NCBI GenBank assembly: GCA_016932955.1 | Contig: JAFGBV010000217.1 | Coordinates: 1 to 53,974, forward strand | Origin: Anaerolineales bacterium | GTDB lineage: Bacteria; Chloroflexota; Anaerolineae; Anaerolineales; UBA4823 | Direction: 5' to 3' | DNA: 53,974 nucleotides | In this document: positions 51,973 to 53,974 of the stretch, piece by piece | Layout: every line of letters starts with the position of its first letter | Position numbering within the stretch: position 1 is the stretch's first letter | Translations under genes and position numbers: made by a program | Notes under the pieces: model-generated | What the model was told of the DNA's origin: nothing | The model's database searches: none | Seen by the model: only the letters and a program-made list of their open reading frames with translations

Positions 51973-52890
51973 TCAGCTCCTTCCCTGGAAATTCACAATC
52001 GAGCCTGATTTTAAAATGAAGCCGGGCAGTTGGCGGTCAAAGAACGCGCCTACTTGCCGCGCCACATCCAGCAATGCCTCCAGGTCAATGTCCTGGCGGT
52101 AGCCCATGCGCTGCAGCGAATGCACCAGATCTTCCGTGCTCACATTCCCCGCCGGCACTTTAGTGAAGGGACAGCCGCCCAGCCCGCCAAACGCCGCCTC
52201 GAAGTAGCGCACCCCGCTGCGCAGGGCGGCATAGCAGTTAGCCAGCCCCAGCCCGTAGGTGTTGTGGAAGTGGCAGGCGAGCTCTACCTCCGGGTCCAAC
52301 GCGCGGATTGCCGCATAAAGTGCCTCCACCTGCAGCGGCTGCGCGTGCCCAGCCGTATCCGCCAGGCTGATATTGCGGATTCCCGCCTCCAGGTAAGTCT
52401 TCACGATCGAAAGTACCTTCTCCTGCGCCACCGCCCCCTCGAAGCCACAGCCAAATGCCGACTGCACCGAAGCCTGCACCGCCTTGCCCGCTGCCATTGC
52501 CTGTTGCGCCATCGCCACGATCCGCCCCTGCGCCTCGCTGGTGCTCATCCCCGTGTTCTTCTGGCTGTGCGTCTCGCTTGCTGAAACCCCCATGCAGAAC
52601 ATCTCCACTCCACATGCCATCCCCCGCTCCAGGCCGCGCTCGTTCAGCACCAGGCCCGAAAGGGTGACATGCGCCGGCTTGGTTGCCGTAAAATGCCGGA
52701 ACAGCGCGTCCGTGTCTGCCATCTGGGGCACCTTCTCCGGATGAACGAAAGAACCAAGCTGGATGATGTCGATCCCCGAAGCGAAGAGACCCTCGATCCA
52801 GGCCATCTTCTGTTCTAGCGGCACCACAGCCTTCTCCACCTGGAGCCCGTCGCGCGGTCCCACCTCATGAATATAGATTTTCTCCATCAC
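51973..52890 (-). CDS. Hydroxymethylglutaryl-CoA lyase-like enzyme
   Basis: This 305-residue TIM-barrel lyase of the HMGL/DRE-TIM family cleaves a 3-hydroxy-acyl-CoA to acetyl-CoA plus an oxo acid. It has EVGPRDGLQ (catalytic Arg and Asp), the metal His pair in ACHFHNTYG (relatives have HxHDT; here Asn follows), and the flexible loop GGLGGCPFTKVPAGN with the active-site Cys. It differs from LeuA/homocitrate synthases, which begin xLRDGxQ and lack the GGCP loop. The start is GTG 52890 or ATG 52887. It is flanked by an IDH-like gene and the CoA transferase gene. The substrate may be HMG-CoA, citramalyl-CoA or a longer analogue. Confidence 0.88.
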   Translation of the reverse strand: MMEKIYIHEVGPRDGLQVEKAVVPLEQKMAWIEGLFASGIDIIQLGSFVHPEKVPQMADTDALFRHFTATKPAHVTLSGLVLNERGLERGMACGVEMFCMGVSASETHSQKNTGMSTSEAQGRIVAMAQQAMAAGKAVQASVQSAFGCGFEGAVAQEKVLSIVKTYLEAGIRNISLADTAGHAQPLQVEALYAAIRALDPEVELACHFHNTYGLGLANCYAALRSGVRYFEAAFGGLGGCPFTKVPAGNVSTEDLVHSLQRMGYRQDIDLEALLDVARQVGAFFDRQLPGFILKSGSIVNFQGRS

Positions 52891-52896
52891 CAGCCT

Positions 52897-53974
52897 CTAC
52901 AGCTTCGCCGCGATGGCTTCGCCAACCTGCAGCGTAGTGCTCGACCCGCCCATGTCGTAGGTGCGTACCTCGCCTTCTTTGATCACCTCTGCCGTGGCTC
53001 GCTCGAGCGCTGTGGCTTTTTCCGTTTCGCCCAGCCAATCAAGCATCATCTTCGCCGAGAGGATCGCCGCGATCGGGTTCACCTTGTATTGCCCCGCATA
53101 TTTAGGCGCCGAGCCGTGCGAAGGTTCGAACACTGCCAGCTTCTGCCCGATATTGCCGGAGCAGCCAAAGCCCAGCCCGCCCACAAGTTGTGCCGCTAGG
53201 TCAGAGATGATATCCCCGAACATGTTTGTCGCCACCACCACATCATAAGACTTGGGATTCTTTACCAGCCACATGCACATCGCGTCGATGTTGGCATCAT
53301 CCACCTCGATCTCCGGGAACTCCTTCGCCACCTCTTTGGCAATCTCCAGGAACAAACCCTCCGTCGCGCGTACCACGTTGGCCTTGTGGATCACCGTGAC
53401 CTTGCGCCGCTTGTACTTGCGAGCATACTCGAAGGCCGCCCGGATAATACGCTCAGAGCCTTTGCGGGTGACGATTTTGTTCGAGATGGCGTACTGGTCA
53501 ACTGGTAGATCCTTGAAAGCGCCAAACGGCTTGGAAAGCTTGCCCAGCACCTCCGCCAGCTCCTGTGGGACTGGGTTGAACTCCACCCCCGAATATAAGT
53601 CCTCGGTATTTTCGCGGAAGACCACCAGGTCAATATCATCCTTGTAGTTCAGCGGGTTGCCGGGGTAAGCCTTGCACGGGCGCAGGCAGATGTAGAGGTC
53701 AAACATCTGGCGCATGCGCACGATCGGCGAGCGGTACACATATCCCTTACCCTGCAGCTCGGGCGCCAGCTCCGCCTCAGAGGCTTTCACCGGCTTGGAG
53801 GTGATGGCGCCGAACATTGCCGCATCCACGTTCTTGAGCAGCTCAACGGTGCGGGTGGGGAAGGCATCGCCCTCCTTGCACCAGAACTCCCAGCCGATGT
53901 CGCCGTGGATATACTCGGCATCCAGCTTCAGCTTATCGAGCACAATCCGCGTCGCATCCAGCACATCCACGCCA
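52897..53974 (-). CDS. Isocitrate/isopropylmalate dehydrogenase family protein (5' end cut by window)
   Basis: At least 358 residues; the start lies beyond the window, so the first 10-20 residues (including the usual GDGIG) are missing. This NAD(P)-dependent beta-decarboxylating dehydrogenase has SPIVRMRQMFDLYICLRP, FRENTEDLYSGVE, the catalytic Lys in VTVIHKANVVRATEGLF, and the metal Asp residues in TNMFGDIISDLAAQL, then EPSHGSAPKYAG. The substrate could be isocitrate, homoisocitrate, 3-isopropylmalate, 3-methylmalate or tartrate; the loop at RMRQMFDLY does not decide it for me. The stop is 6 nt before the lyase start, so it is upstream in the same operon. Confidence 0.85.
   Translation of the reverse strand, partial: GVDVLDATRIVLDKLKLDAEYIHGDIGWEFWCKEGDAFPTRTVELLKNVDAAMFGAITSKPVKASEAELAPELQGKGYVYRSPIVRMRQMFDLYICLRPCKAYPGNPLNYKDDIDLVVFRENTEDLYSGVEFNPVPQELAEVLGKLSKPFGAFKDLPVDQYAISNKIVTRKGSERIIRAAFEYARKYKRRKVTVIHKANVVRATEGLFLEIAKEVAKEFPEIEVDDANIDAMCMWLVKNPKSYDVVVATNMFGDIISDLAAQLVGGLGFGCSGNIGQKLAVFEPSHGSAPKYAGQYKVNPIAAILSAKMMLDWLGETEKATALERATAEVIKEGEVRTYDMGGSSTTLQVGEAIAAKL

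Noticed and set aside
1..53974. CRISPR array, transposase, integrase, phage genes or replication origin
   Set aside because: No regular spaced repeats, no transposase or integrase motifs, no DnaA-box cluster seen by eye.

Overview
The window looks like chromosomal DNA of a Chloroflexota bacterium, most likely an Anaerolineae-type anaerobe or facultative anaerobe. This is an inference from gene content: lipoproteins with long Pro/Thr-rich linkers, large membrane sensors joined to GAF and other output domains, an ADP-forming acyl-CoA synthetase, and short-leader or extended -10 promoters. No 16S or other phylogenetic marker is present. I see no phage, transposase, CRISPR array or other sign of recent transfer. 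Coding density is high, and the only stretch near 300 bases without a protein gene (1-266) holds a tRNA-Ser with its own promoter and terminator.

Layout. 1-1.6 kb: tRNA-Ser(GGA) and a GH1 beta-glycosidase, both minus. 1.7-11.8 kb, plus: folK overlapping a hydantoinase/dihydropyrimidinase; an orphan set of three complex I-like membrane subunits; an aldo/keto reductase; a coiled-coil protein; and selB. 11.9-12.8 kb, minus: an ECF sigma factor and its zinc-motif anti-sigma factor, divergent from 12.9-18.8 kb, plus: a GH36 alpha-galactosidase, a propeller-like lipoprotein and an ADP-forming acyl-CoA synthetase. 18.8-25.7 kb, minus: three tandem paralogous LysM/transglycosylase-like/M23 lipoproteins behind a strong promoter, then a PfkB sugar kinase and an M20 peptidase. 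25.9-31.0 kb, plus: a nucleoside phosphorylase with a small membrane protein, a bifunctional FTCD, a CapA-like lipoprotein and dCTP deaminase. 31.0-39.0 kb, minus: a signalling and envelope group containing a 7TM-GAF-HTH protein, an S1 protein, a ComEA-like protein overlapping a PDZ-membrane-GAF-PAS-nucleotide cyclase, a HET-C/phospholipase-like protein and a histidine phosphatase. 39.0-44.0 kb, minus: a GNAT acetyltransferase, a small membrane protein, PNP, threonine aldolase, RluD and LspA. 44.0-47.6 kb, minus: an ABC-2 exporter (one ATPase, two permeases). 47.6-54.0 kb, minus: an isocitrate/isopropylmalate dehydrogenase-like gene (cut by the window edge), an HMG-CoA-lyase-like enzyme, a CaiB-type CoA transferase, LeuC- and LeuD-like hydratase subunits, and a saccharopine dehydrogenase-like oxidoreductase.

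The most interesting parts are as follows. (1) The tight run at 48.9-54.0 kb mixes leucine/lysine-biosynthesis-type hydratase and dehydrogenase genes with a CoA transferase and an acyl-CoA lyase, which suggests an alkylmalate-cleaving catabolic route rather than plain leucine synthesis. (2) A three-copy, mutually exclusive hairpin element lies between leuD and the saccharopine dehydrogenase-like gene. (3) The orphan complex I-like trio has lost canonical proton-channel residues. (4) A 7TM-GAF protein ends in a DNA-binding-like helix-turn-helix and has no kinase domain, so it may be a membrane-bound one-component regulator. (5) Three tandem bifunctional wall-hydrolase-like lipoproteins share one promoter. 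All functional calls come from reading motifs by eye; no database search was run.
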